Assembly (NCBI GenBank): GCA_020796225.1
Contig: CM036755.1
Span: forward strand, 41,492,806 to 41,556,805
Length of the DNA stretch: 64,000 nt
Reading direction: 5' to 3'
DNA from: Arion vulgaris
Lineage: Eukaryota > Mollusca > Gastropoda > Stylommatophora > Arionidae
The position numbers and the translations under genes are program-made. The notes beneath the pieces are model-generated. The model was not told where the DNA came from. It ran no database searches and worked only from the letters and a program-made list of their open reading frames with translations. How positions within the stretch are numbered: the first letter of the stretch is position 1; each line of letters begins with the position of its first letter. This document shows, one piece after another, positions 28,721 to 39,100 of this stretch.

Positions 28721-29230
28721 GTTGGTAAATGTGCTCTTTTGCACTGGCCTCCTTAGCTAAGATATAAATAATCTAAGAACCAGTGATAAACATGTTGGTA
28801 CAAGCTTCTAGTAGGACACATTTTATGATAACACCAACTGAAGTGAACTACAAATATTTGTTCATCTAGATAACATAAGCCTAGAATGAACAATAATATG
28901 TTGATATATTTGAACAAGTGGTGACGGACTTGTAGGTTAGAGTTCAAGGACGAAAATCATACCATAGTTTGTATTAAACTTTTGTAAACTTATCATCATG
29001 TAGCTTGTACTGAACAGAACTTTGCTACAATAACAGTTCTTGTAATTTCTTTTTCCCTATTCCAGATCTCCCTCCTCAGCAGTGGTCGGTATGAACTCAT
29101 CAATCACACACTGAATTCTTCTTTTATGTAGTCTTCCCTTGACTTCTCTTTGTTGAGATGCTTCCTTTCATAATGATCTTCTCCAACTTTTCATATATTT
29201 TGGTATGTTCAAACTACTTCATCTTTGAGT
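28721..29230. other. Unassigned intergenic sequence
   Basis: AT-rich, no coding or repeat signal recognised. Confidence 0.4.
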
Positions 29231-29455
29231 GCTCCATATCAACCACTCTGTGTGATTTATGTGTGATCTGTGCTTAAGAGCGATTGTACTTGTAGCCAGT
29301 CATGCGCCTACAAGTAGACAAGTACATCCGATTTCTGCTCTGCTTTTTATTTACTAGTGTAGCATCCCTAGGGCCTACATCAGTCGCCTCTCGACATGCC
29401 TTGAAGGTCGCAGTGATACTATTCTTTGCTTCTGCGGCCCCGCACCACATGGACG
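29230..29455 (-). mobile_element. SINE2 copy, minus strand
   Basis: Reverse-complement blocks: GTGCTCCATATCAACCACTC, GTGATCTGTGCTTAAGAGCG, GCGCCTACAAGTAGACAAGT, GGGCCTACATCAGTCGCCTC and GATACTATTCTTTGCTTC, followed by GCACCACATGG. Confidence 0.8.
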
Positions 29456-29692
29456 GTTCAAAATACTTCAATTGTCTCATTCTTATTTGTAGCATAAACC
29501 AGTTGTCTGTGATTTTGAGTTCTTTCTGGAGAAATCTATTTATAAACACTTAACATTTAGATAATCTTTCCCAAATAATTTTGAAAGCGATGTTCAGTTA
29601 TACAAACATTATTGTGGTATTACTCGTCCCAGTCTAAGTCAAATAAGAAATTTTAAAAAAACACTGAAAGAAGGACAAATAATAAAGTCATG

Positions 29693-29925
29693 GAATATGC
29701 TGGGATTGCCTACATAGTAAATACATCAATCAACATTTTGAATATGCTGGGATTGCCTACATAGTAAATACATCAATCAACATTTTGAATATGCTGGGAT
29801 TGCCTACATAGTAAATACATCAATCAACATTTTGAATATGCTGGGATTGCCTACATAGTAAATACATCAATCAACATTTTGAATATGCTGGGATTGCCTA
29901 CATAGTAAATACATCAACATTTTGA
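29693..29925. repeat. 47-bp minisatellite, 5 copies
   Basis: Unit GAATATGCTGGGATTGCCTA plus CATAGTAAATACATCAATCA plus ACATTTT; copies start at 29693, 29740, 29787, 29834 and 29881. They are identical except a final 7-bp deletion, so amplification is recent. Confidence 0.97.
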
Positions 29926-30074
29926 ATTTCAATTGCCAGGGTTCTTTTACATGCTCAACTTGAACACGGTACTCCATTTTATCGCTTCGCTCCGATAGGA
30001 CTAGGAACTCAATCTCATATACATTGAAATCAGGGATCTCTGGAAAAAAGTATCCAGATGGCTCCACATGGGAA

Positions 30075-30355
30075 ACGGACTGAATACATTTGGAGTGAGA
30101 GAGGAGAACGAATACCTTTGGAGTGAGAATGAATACCTTTGGAGTGAGAGGTGGTAACGAATACCTTTGGAGTGAGAGGTGAGACCGAATACATTTGGAG
30201 TGAGAGGTGAGACCGAATACCTTTGGATTGAGAGGTGAGACCGAATACCTTTGGAGTGAGAGGTGAGACCGAATACCTTTGGAGTGAGAGGTGAGACCGA
30301 ATACCTTTGGAGTGAGAGGTGAGACCGAATACATTTGGAGTGAGAGGTGGTAACG
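30075..30355. repeat. 28-bp minisatellite, about 10 copies
   Basis: Unit GAATACCTTTGGAGTGAGAG plus GTGAGACC. Variants CATTT/CCTTT and GGTAAC/GAGACC. Confidence 0.95.
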
Positions 30356-30359
30356 AGAA

Positions 30360-30600
30360 ACTAAGATGACTGGATCACCTGACCCGGATGGACGACGGCC
30401 AGATTTGCAAGTACATTCTATAATAGGAAGCTGACCTATGGCAAAGAAATTCTAAGGTGATGTTCCTATTGTTACACAGATCTATACAAGCATGACTTAA
30501 ATGCGCTAGAAATCAACGCACAAATCTGGAAGGAGGAGCTTGTCAGGGACAGCTGGAGTCAGGCTCTGAAAATGGGTCTGAGAATGGTGAAACCAGACTA
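30360..30600 (+). mobile_element. LINE 3' end (family J type)
   Basis: Reads WLDHLTRMDDGQICKYILY, LTYGKEIL, TDLYKHDLNALEINAQIWKE and ends KMGLRMVKPD: a CR1/L2-like C-terminus with one internal stop. Confidence 0.65.
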
Positions 30601-30892
30601 AGAGAACTTGCCACAGAAAACGTCTAGAGAAATGAAATTCACCATGTGGGCTGCTACATTCTTTGTCTAATGAAACTACAGGATGCTATCATCATTTTTA
30701 AACTAAGAGTGAAATATGTGATGATCATATTTTGGGACACTCGCTGGTGCTACAGAGTTATTGCATGTCGTGAGATTTTCCTGTGTAAGAAAGAGATCAA
30801 AGAACATGTGGTTGTTCCACGTAGCGTAATGATGATGGTCTATCATTCGACCATATTTTTCATTTTTAGATTCTTGTCACACGTGTGTTGCT
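30601..30892. other. Unassigned intergenic sequence
   Basis: No coding or repeat signal recognised between the LINE 3' end and the next SINE2. Confidence 0.35.
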
Positions 30893-31136
30893 GGGTCTTG
30901 CAAGGGAGCAAAGAATAGTAACACTGTCACCTACAAGGCATGTCGAAGAGGCAGCTAAGGTATGGGCTTAGGAAGCTACCTAGTAAATAAAAAGAGTCGC
31001 AGAAATCGGATGTTCTGGCCTATTTGTAGAGGCATAACTGACACAATGTACAATCGCACTTAGGCTCAGATCACATACAAATCACAAAGTGTGATGTGAC
31101 AAGTGGTGGGTATGAAGCGTTTGAAGAAGAAGAAGA
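30893..31136 (+). mobile_element. SINE2 copy, complete-like
   Basis: GGGTCTTGCAAGGGAGCAAA, AAGGCATGTCGAAGAGGCAG, CGCAGAAATCGGATGTTCTG, CTTAGGCTCAGATCACATAC and GGGTATGAAGCGTTTGAAGA, ending GAAGAAGAAGAC. Its 3' third is the sequence amplified at 31698-32818. Confidence 0.85.
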
Positions 31137-31142
31137 CTTAGC

Positions 31143-31655
31143 TCCGCCCGAGTGGTTACCGGGTCCAAATTTGGGGTGTAAAGAATAGAATCACTGTTAC
31201 CTGCCACGCATGTCGTAAGAGGCGCTAAGGAGGTTTGGCTGAAATCGGATGCATGTGTCCGCTAGGGAATGCTAACCCAAAACAAATGCTTGTAGAAAAC
31301 GGATGCACCAGGCCGTAAGGCACATAACATAGTGCAACGACCCCTCACAATGAGGAATTGGATAACGTATTCTACGGTCGCCAATCTGCCTCGGAGATTT
31401 AACCACGCAGTAAGAATGTCAGACCTACCATCATGAGGGTGGCCAAAACTTACTGCGGGAAGAGGTCAGCACAAACAGGGAAGCAGAAATCATAGGAATT
31501 ATATCCTACAGAACTGCCCCCAGTATGCAGACTTGAGAAGAAAGAGGTGGCCCACTTACACTAGCGTCCTAGACAAACTGTATGGCGTGGCTGATAATCT
31601 GAGGCAGACGGCTGCTTTATTAGAGAATCCGATATCCAATCTAGTGAGACAGAAG
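31143..31655 (+). mobile_element. SINE1/LINE-B composite element, second copy
   Basis: Same structure as 26451-26938 and slightly longer: SINE1 head CGCCCGAGTGGTTACCGGGT, then NYILQNCPQYADLRRKRWPT and DNLRQTAALLENPI, ending at an AGAAGAAGAC tail. Confidence 0.75.
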
Positions 31656-31697
31656 AAGACAAATCATATACAAATCAGAAAGAGCGTCGATAGAAGC

Positions 31698-32818
31698 GTT
31701 GAAGAGCTGCTATCAGATCACATACAAATCCAGAGTGAGTAACAGGTGGTGGGTATGAAGCATTTGAAAGAAGGCTCAGATCACATACAAATCACAAAGA
31801 GTGGTGTAACAGGTGGTGGATATGAAGCGTTTGAAGAAGGTGGCTCAGATCACATACAAATCACAAAGAGTGGTGTAACAGGTGGTGGATATGAAGCATT
31901 TGAAGAAGAAGGCGGCTCAGATCACATACAAATCACAAAGAGTGGTGTAACCGGTGGTGGATATGAAGCGTTGAAGAAGGTGACTCAGATCACATACAAA
32001 TCACAAAGAGTGGTGTAACCGGTGGTGGATATGAAGCGTTTGAAGAAGGTGGCTCAGATCACATACAAATCACAAAGAGTGGTGTAACAGGTGGTGGATA
32101 TGAAGCGTTTGAAGAAGGTGGCTCAGATCACATACAAATCACAAAGAGTGGTGTAACAGGTGGTGGATATGAAGCATTTGAAGAAGGTGGCTCAGATCAC
32201 ATACAAATCACAAAGAGTGGTGTAACAGGTGGTGGATATGAAGCATTTGAAGAAGGTGGCTCAGATCACATACAAATCACAAAGAGTGGTGTAACAGGTG
32301 GTGGATATGAAGCATTTGAAGAAGGTGGCTCAGATCACATACAAATCACAAAGAGTGGTGTAACAGGTGGTGGATATGAAGCATTTGAAGAAGGTGGCTC
32401 AGATCACATACAAATCACAAAGAGTGGTGTAACAGGTGGTGGATATGAAGCATTTGAAGAAGGTGGCTCAGATCACATACAAATCACAAAGAGTGGTGTA
32501 ACAGGTGGTGGATATGAAGCGTTTGAAGAAGGTGGCTCAGATCACATACAAATCACAAAGAGTGGTGTAACAGGTGGTGGATATGAAGCATTTGAAGAAG
32601 GTGGCTCAGATCACATACAAATCACAAAGAGTGGTGTAACAGGTGGTGGATATGAAGCGTTTGAAGAAGGTGGCTCAGATCACATACAAATCACAAAGAG
32701 TGGTGTAACAGGTGGTGGATATGAAGCGTTTGAAGAAGGTGGCTCAGATCACATACAAATCACAAAGAGTGGTGTAACAGGTGGTGGATATGAAGCGTTT
32801 GAAGAAGAAGAAGGCTAA
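31698..32818. repeat. 69-bp satellite grown from the SINE2 3' tail, about 16 copies
   Basis: Unit GGCTCAGATCACATACAAAT plus CACAAAGAGTGGTGTAACAG plus GTGGTGGATATGAAGCGTTT plus GAAGAAGGT. It is the last third of SINE2 including its GAA-rich end. Most copies differ only at GCGTT/GCATT and CAGGT/CCGGT. 69 is a multiple of 3, so a repeated reading frame (SDHIQITKSGVTGGGYEAFEE) appears open; this is not evidence of a gene. Confidence 0.95.
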
Positions 32819-32824
32819 GTTTAC

Positions 32825-33062
32825 ATACTCTATTTCTCGCGATCCCGCTTAGACTGGTGTACTAGATCTCCCATAAATCTCATTCATGTGGAAATCTGAT
32901 TCATGGAGCTTTAGCATTGGTGTGATTCGTCACATCTTCAGCGTCATTTGGAGTTCTGGTGCTTTTCCTTCGGCGATGTGTCCGGTTTTAGCCAGCGTTT
33001 ACTGGGTTCGATCTCCGTCAGCCTTTAGCTGTCCCTAGCCGACCCTACAAGGCAGCAGGCTA
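32825..33062 (-). repeat. Repeat family E, minus orientation
   Basis: CTCGCGATCCCGCTTAGACT, TCATGTGGAAATCTGATTCA, CCTTCGGCGATGTGTCCGG and GCCAGCGTTTACTGGGTTCG match 6655-6905. It directly follows the 69-bp satellite. Confidence 0.8.
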
Positions 33063-33180
33063 GATCACATACAAATCACAAAGAGTGATCGATATGGAGA
33101 GTTCAAAGAAGAAGGCGGCTCAGATCACATACAAATCACAAAGAGTGATCGATATGGAGCGTTATAAGAAGAAGAAAGAA
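33063..33180 (+). mobile_element. Two SINE2 tail units
   Basis: Two direct copies of GATCACATACAAATCACAAA followed by GAGTGATCGATATGGAG; they keep the original SINE2 GATCGATATGG form rather than the satellite form. Confidence 0.75.
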
Positions 33181-33345
33181 GAGATTCTTGTACAGTTTTG
33201 ATCTACAAGAAGAAATTTGAAGAAGAAAACAACAACATTTGCATTCAAACCTTGATACACTGTATTTTTATATTCAAAAACTATTGAAACATCACAAACA
33301 TTGAAATTGAAAACAAACCCATTGCACGATCTGAGTAAATATTAG

Positions 33346-33850
33346 AGGCCGAGTGGTTAGCCGAGGCCTCAATTTGGGATGTAAAGAATAAAACACTGTT
33401 ACCTGCACACATGTCGTAAGAGGCGACTAAGGAGGTTTGGCTGAAATCGATGCATGTGTCCTAAACGTGTAGAAGTCTATACGCTTAGGGCCTACCAAAC
33501 CAATGTGCAACGATACACGTTCTTGGCAAAGATCAAACATATCACAAAGAGTGATTAAATTAGTCAGAAAGAATGAACGCAAAGAAGAATATTTGAGGTA
33601 TTTTTGTTGGGACAAGATTCTTCTTCTTTGTCGTCTTTACGATCAATTTTAATCACTCTTGTGAAATGTTTGATCCGTTGCACATTGGTTTGGTAGGCAA
33701 CTAAACACATAGACTTGTATACGTTTAGGACATGTGCATTCGATTTCAGCCAAACCTCCTTAGCGCCTCTTACGACATGCTTGGCAGGTAACAGTGGTTC
33801 TATTCTTTACACCCCAAATTTGGGTCCCGGTAACTACTCGGGCGGGACAA
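33346..33850. mobile_element. Tail-to-tail inverted pair of SINE1 copies
   Basis: 33346-33595 is a + strand SINE1 whose head (GGCCGAGTGGTTAGCCGAGG) looks very like the 5' half of tRNA-Leu/Ser. 33615-33850 is a minus strand SINE1 ending CCCGGTAACTACTCGGGCGG. Their 3' ends face each other over about 20 bp. Confidence 0.8.
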
Positions 33851-33985
33851 GATTCAATAAAGAAGTAAGGAATTCAAAAATGAAAATCAAGTTTGTTTAA
33901 TAAAAGTTTAGTATCAACAAGAACAACACACATTACATGTTGGAATCAAGGTAAGAGGGTCATCCCGTCCTGAGTCAATGGGCTT

Positions 33986-33994
33986 TTATCGTAT

Positions 33995-34029
<35 letters not shown>

Positions 34030-34125
34030 ATGTTGCTGCTACACTACTACTACTACTACTACTACTTATGTTGCTGCACACTACTACTACTACTACTACA
34101 CCACCTACTACTACCATACTACTCA
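33986..34125. repeat. Imperfect TAC/ACT trinucleotide tract
   Basis: Long runs of (ACT)n interrupted by TATGTTGCTGC. The open frame of Thr codons is an artefact. Confidence 0.95.
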
Positions 34126-34679
34126 CTGCTACATACACTACAACTCTGCTCCTAACTCTACAATTCAATCTTCCTTGTTTTACCTATCCTTTTAATATCA
34201 GCTTCCAGCTCTCTTCCCCAAGTATGTCTAGGCCTCCCCATACTCCTCTTTCCCTGCGGGTTCCAAAACAGTACTATTGCTGTTGCGATATGGTACCTTG
34301 CTACCTCATGAACTCATCAAGACACTACATTCCTATGCTTCTTCATACTGTCTTTTCTCATGCTCCATAATACATGTGTGTATGTTAAATGTATATATGT
34401 TAGGTATATATTTGATTGTTATTGTTTATCTAATATTTCCATTTATAGTTTCTCACATTTATTTCTTTTTTTTTGTCAACGTGTTTTCATTTTAGGGCCG
34501 TTTGGTTTATTGTCTGATTGTATATGTTATATCTGTCATATATGAATTTCTTCACTTCTGTTGTATTTTTGTCTTGATAACGGCCTTTTGGTCGAAACGT
34601 CGCTGCATATTGTTTTATGTACTTTGTAAAACTACAGTAATTTGCTTTTACATGTTTCACCTTGACTTCATTGCACCAG

Positions 34680-34870
34680 ATTTCCTCAGGTTCCGTCCCT
34701 ATCAACATAACTGTCACGTCGCCTACCCAAAGTGTTGTACAAAGTGCAAACTCCGTAGCTCCAGCAACAATACTAGAGATCTCCAAAAAATGCACATGTG
34801 ACTCGGTCCGGATTCGAACCTACAACCTTCTGAACGCCAGGCAAACATCTCGACTTTGTCGGCATAAAGA
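34680..34870 (-). mobile_element. tRNA-derived SINE, minus strand
   Basis: Minus strand: GTAGGTTCGAATCCGGACCG is a near-perfect B box, preceded by AAAGTCGAGATGTTTGCCTG. The body has CACATGTGCATTTTTTGGAG and GTGACAGTTATGTTGATAGG. Same family as 16800. Confidence 0.65.
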
Positions 34871-34929
34871 CCCAAGATACATTTAGGAAGAAATATTCAA
34901 TAGCTAAATCTTTATATTTTACTGTTTAC

Positions 34930-35420
34930 TGAACTGACATCAGGAGTCCAAAACCCTCAACAGAGAAAATCTGCAGTAGACTGGAAGACAAACACTGGAT
35001 ATGATTATGAGAAAATCTTCAGTAGACTGGAAGACAAACACTGGATATGATTATGAGAAAATCTTCAGTAGACTGGAAGACAAACACTGGATATGATTAT
35101 TGATAAGACTTCCTCAAAGACCTAAGCAGAACAGACCAGGTCATTATATTTCGACTATGTACCGGACACTGTAGACTCAACAAACACTTATATAGACTAG
35201 GAATAAGTCAAACAGCGTTCTGCCAGTGTCAGCAGGTGGAACAGACACCAGAGCATGTCCTGCAAGGCTGTCCTCTCCTGTGTGAGCTGAGAAGCAACAT
35301 GTGGCCATACCAGTCGACCTAAAAAACGAACCTGGGGAAACCTGACAGACCTAAAGTTGACTGCCCAGTTTGTGGTCCACAGTAAATTAAGCGCATGAAC
35401 AGAGATCGCTGAAGAAGAAC
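34930..35420 (+). mobile_element. LINE family H C-terminus with a 46-bp triplication
   Basis: Three copies of a 46-bp unit (AGACTGGAAGACAAACACTG core, about 34965-35100) come first, then LKDLSRTDQVIIFRLCTGHC, RLNKHLYRLGISQ and QVEQTPEHVLQGCPLLCELR (Cys/His finger region of I-clade LINEs). The expanded unit encodes SAVDWKTNTGYDY, so the array grew out of LINE codons. Confidence 0.75.
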
Positions 35421-35424
35421 TGAC

Positions 35425-35770
35425 GTCACAGCACTCTCCGCAGACCTATAGGTACTGTTTTCTCCCACAGATGTCGAAGGATATACATACTGATGGTTCC
35501 TGTGGCTCGCTGGTTAAACACACTTCTTTCTCTGCCCCTCAAGCATCCAGTTCCACTTGTACACCATGTAACTACAAACTCCCTAAATCGCTCTATGAAT
35601 TCAACATCTATTTTAGTGTCCTCATCCAACAGTAGATCGTCAAGAGACCGAAGAACATACCCCTTTATCCATACTAAACTCCACAACAATCGATGGTTTC
35701 GATGCAAGAATGACCTCTCTCTCGTTGCCGCGAACAGCTCATGACCAAGACTGTAGATCCACGTCATTAA
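35425..35770 (-). mobile_element. LINE family F fragment (RNase H to C-terminus)
   Basis: Minus strand reads TWIYSLGHELFA (degraded W-x-x-GHAG of RNase H), LLLDEDTKIDVEFIERFREF and RSVFNQRATGTISM. One of seven family F pieces here. It ends 220 bp from the last carboxylesterase exon. Confidence 0.7.
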
Positions 35771-35989
35771 AACTTAACATTATAAACTTAACATCAACTG
35801 CGAAAAAGTAACATTACAATCTCAACATCAGCTATAGAAAGTTAACATTAACTGCTAAAACGTAACATTATAATCTTACGATCAGCTGTAGAAAGTTGAT
35901 ACTAACTGTCAATTTTAACATCAAATATTCACATCAGTTGTCAAACTCTCAAGTTAAATGACAAATACTGCATATTGTTCAGTATAGAC
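35771..35989. other. 3' flank of the carboxylesterase gene
   Basis: AT-rich, with three loose copies of an AACTTAACATCAACTG-type unit. No clear AATAAA on the minus strand was found. Confidence 0.35.
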
Positions 35990-36188
35990 TTACAATTCTT
36001 CTTTAGTTTCAGAAATCTGATGTTCCTTCAACCATTGTGGCACCAACGTTTCCCAGACAGCACGTCGGTTCCTGATGATATCATCACCAACTGACGGATG
36101 TAGTGAAAAACTTAAATAACTCTTCTTAAGAGAGTCATACGGTGCCCAGGCAACATTATTCTTTGTGTGTAGTTTCTGGTCTGGTTTT
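35990..36188 (-). CDS. Carboxylesterase exon 6 (last coding exon)
   Basis: Encodes [19 protein letters not shown] through to TKEEL and TAA (35992-35990). Acceptor TTGTATCTTCAG. The C-terminal KEEL resembles KDEL-type ER-retrieval signals; vertebrate carboxylesterases end HIEL or HTEL. Confidence 0.93.
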
Positions 36189-39100
36189 CTGAAGATACAA
36201 CAAAATGACCAGGAATTAATAACCAAATAAATGTTTTATGAAATTAATTTTTTTTAAATGTTGGTATATCTGGTAACTGGGTCAGATGACCAACTGTCAT
36301 CACATATTTGTTATGTTGATACTGTATATCTAGTAACTGGGTCAGATGACCAACTGTCATCACATATTTGTTATGTTGATACTGTATATCTGGTAACTGG
36401 GTCAGATGACCAACTGGCATCACATATTTGTTATGTTGATACTGTATATCTAGTAACTCGGTCAGATGACCAACTGTCATCACATATTTGTTATGTTGAT
36501 ACTGTATATCTAGTAACTCGGTCAGATGACCAACTGTCATCACATATTTGTTATGTTGATACTGTATATCTGGTAACGACTATTGTGTCTTAATGTCAGC
36601 AACAGCAACAACAATAACAACTACTACAACTACTGATACTACTACTACTCTGCTAATACTACCGCTATAACTACTACTATTACTACTACTGATACTACTA
36701 CTGCCGATACTATCGCAACTACTACTAATGATGCTTGTTACAAATATAATTGCTGCTGCGACTCAACAAATACTGTTACACTACTACTACTACTACTACT
36801 GCACTTACTACTACTGCGCTCTACTACTACTGCTGCTACTACTACTACTGCTGATACACTCCTACTACTGCTCACCATTGTAACTCGCTACCACTATAAC
36901 CACTGCTCTACTACTACTACTCTACTACGCTACCGCGCTGCTGCTACTACTACTGCTACTACTACTACTACTACTACTGCTACTACTACTGCTGCTGCTA
37001 CTGCTACTACTGATGCTACTACTACTACTGCTGCTACTACTATTATTTCTATTACCATCTCCAATTTAGCAACCATCCCTATGTTCTCCCTCTCACTGTA
37101 CCCAAGTGGTATTAGTTCTCAACTCCGCAGACACTACCAGTGTGCTAGTCTCCGCTTAATACGAACCGTTCTGTTCACGAGCTCATTTTTTGCAAAGATC
37201 CCAGGACTGTTGCAAGAATTACGGTGTTCCATGCAAAACTCTCGTCAGTGGAAAGGCTATTTCTGCATATATAGACCGAATAAAAAAGGGAACCTCGATG
37301 CAGTGAGTCAAGCTAGTTTCTGCATTTATTAGACTGTTAATATTAAATGTGGAAACCCTTTCATAGACTGTTCAAGTCTTAGTCTTCTGTCATTTCACTA
37401 GACTGTCAATGTCTTAGTTTAACTGTCATTTCACTTAGACTGTTCAATGTCTTAGTTTAACTGTCATTTCATTGACTGTTCAATGCTTAGTTTAACTGTC
37501 ATTTCACTTAGACTGTTCAATGTCTTAGTTTAACTGTCATTTCACTTAGACTGTTCAATGTCTTAGTTTAACTGTCATTTCACTTAGACTGTTCAATGTC
37601 TTAGTTTAACTGTCATTTCACTTAGACTGTTCAATATCTTAGTTTAACTGTCATTTCACTTAGACTGTTCAATATCTTAGTTTAACCATCATTTCACTTA
37701 GACTGTTCAATGTCTTAGTTTAACTGTCATTTCACTTAGACTGTCAATATCTTAGTTTAACTGTCATTTCACTTAGACTGTTCAATGTCTTAGTTTAACT
37801 GTCCTTTCACTAAGACTGTCACAATGTTGTAGTTCCTGTTTTCATGTTTGTAAAATACATATGATTTATAATGTCTGTACTCTCCATATATCAATGAATG
37901 AAGTTCCAGCTAGTTTATCTGCCCTTTCATTTCCTTTCCGCTCGTGTGGGGCCTAGGCCAGCAAAGGAAGCAAAGAATAGTACCACTGCGACTTACAAGA
38001 CATCGTAAGAGGCGGCTGATGTGGGGACTAGGAGGCTACCCTAGTCAATGAAAAGGGTTGCAGAAATATAATGTGCTGGCCTACTTCAATTTCAGTTTCA
38101 GTTTGGAATATCTTCATTGCACTCCGGACATGTCCATAGGTGCTCCGATCTCTTTCTCAATATCTCCAACAGCGTCCAGCGACTGACCGTACTAGTTCGA
38201 TTTTGATTGATGAGCCTACTCACGTACCTGTTATGCTGTTCTTTTCTTGCTACTTCAATCTTCAAACCCAACTCCTGCAATCTAGTAGTTGACGTGATTG
38301 GTTTAAATGAAAATCTTATTTGCGGTCATACTTATAATGGGCGTTCAAAATATCAGCTCTATCCATTGCTGGCCTGTGATATGGTGGCAGAGCTAGCCAG
38401 CCTGTCTGTCTCTCCTATTGCCAACGTCACCAATGTGCCCCGGAGCGAAGATAAGTGTAAGTCTGCAAATTGATGACGCTTGTAGTGATTCAGTCCATTG
38501 CCTGCGCACCGAACCAGCCTTCACCTTTCTGATCGTATTCGATGAATCAGTCAGAATGCACACAAGAGTGTCATTTTGTGACTACATTCATGCGTGCATT
38601 CTACTGGTAGGCGCATAACTGTCCCAACGTACAATCGCTCTTAGGCTCAGATCACATACAAATCACACAGAGTGGTTAACAAGTGGTCGATGTGGAGCGT
38701 TTGAAGAAGAAGAATTTCTTTTCATTCACCTGGAGACGTAGAAGTCGAACCATAAATGCAATTTCTTGAGGCAGGTCTGCTAAATGCTGTTTGCCTATTC
38801 AATGTTAAACTACCAAACCAATGTGCAACGTATAACACGTTCTTGGCAAAGATCAAACATATCACAAAGAGTGATTAAAATTGGTCGTAAGGAACGAACG
38901 CAAAGAAGAAGAAAAATGGGAAACTTATCTGCATTGTTCCACTTAACCCGCACACTCAAAGAGTCTGTTGCTATCATTGTATGCCACGATTTGAGCTCTG
39001 CCAACCAAGAAAACGTTCCATGGACGGTAGCTACTTCCATTGTCATACTTGATATGGTTTAACACTTTCGCTGCCATCCACTTTCCAACCAAATCCGACT

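Noticed and set aside
31746..32018. Gly-rich repeat protein (SDHIQITKSGVTGGGYEAFEE)
   Set aside because: It is the 69-bp SINE-tail satellite; the reading exists only because 69 is a multiple of three.
33346..33420. A genuine tRNA-Leu/Ser gene at the GGCCGAGTGGTTAGCC head
   Set aside because: Only the 5' half resembles a tRNA; no anticodon stem, B box or acceptor closure, and the sequence is the head of SINE1.
33978..34370. Poly-Thr protein
   Set aside because: ACT trinucleotide tract followed by ordinary non-coding sequence.
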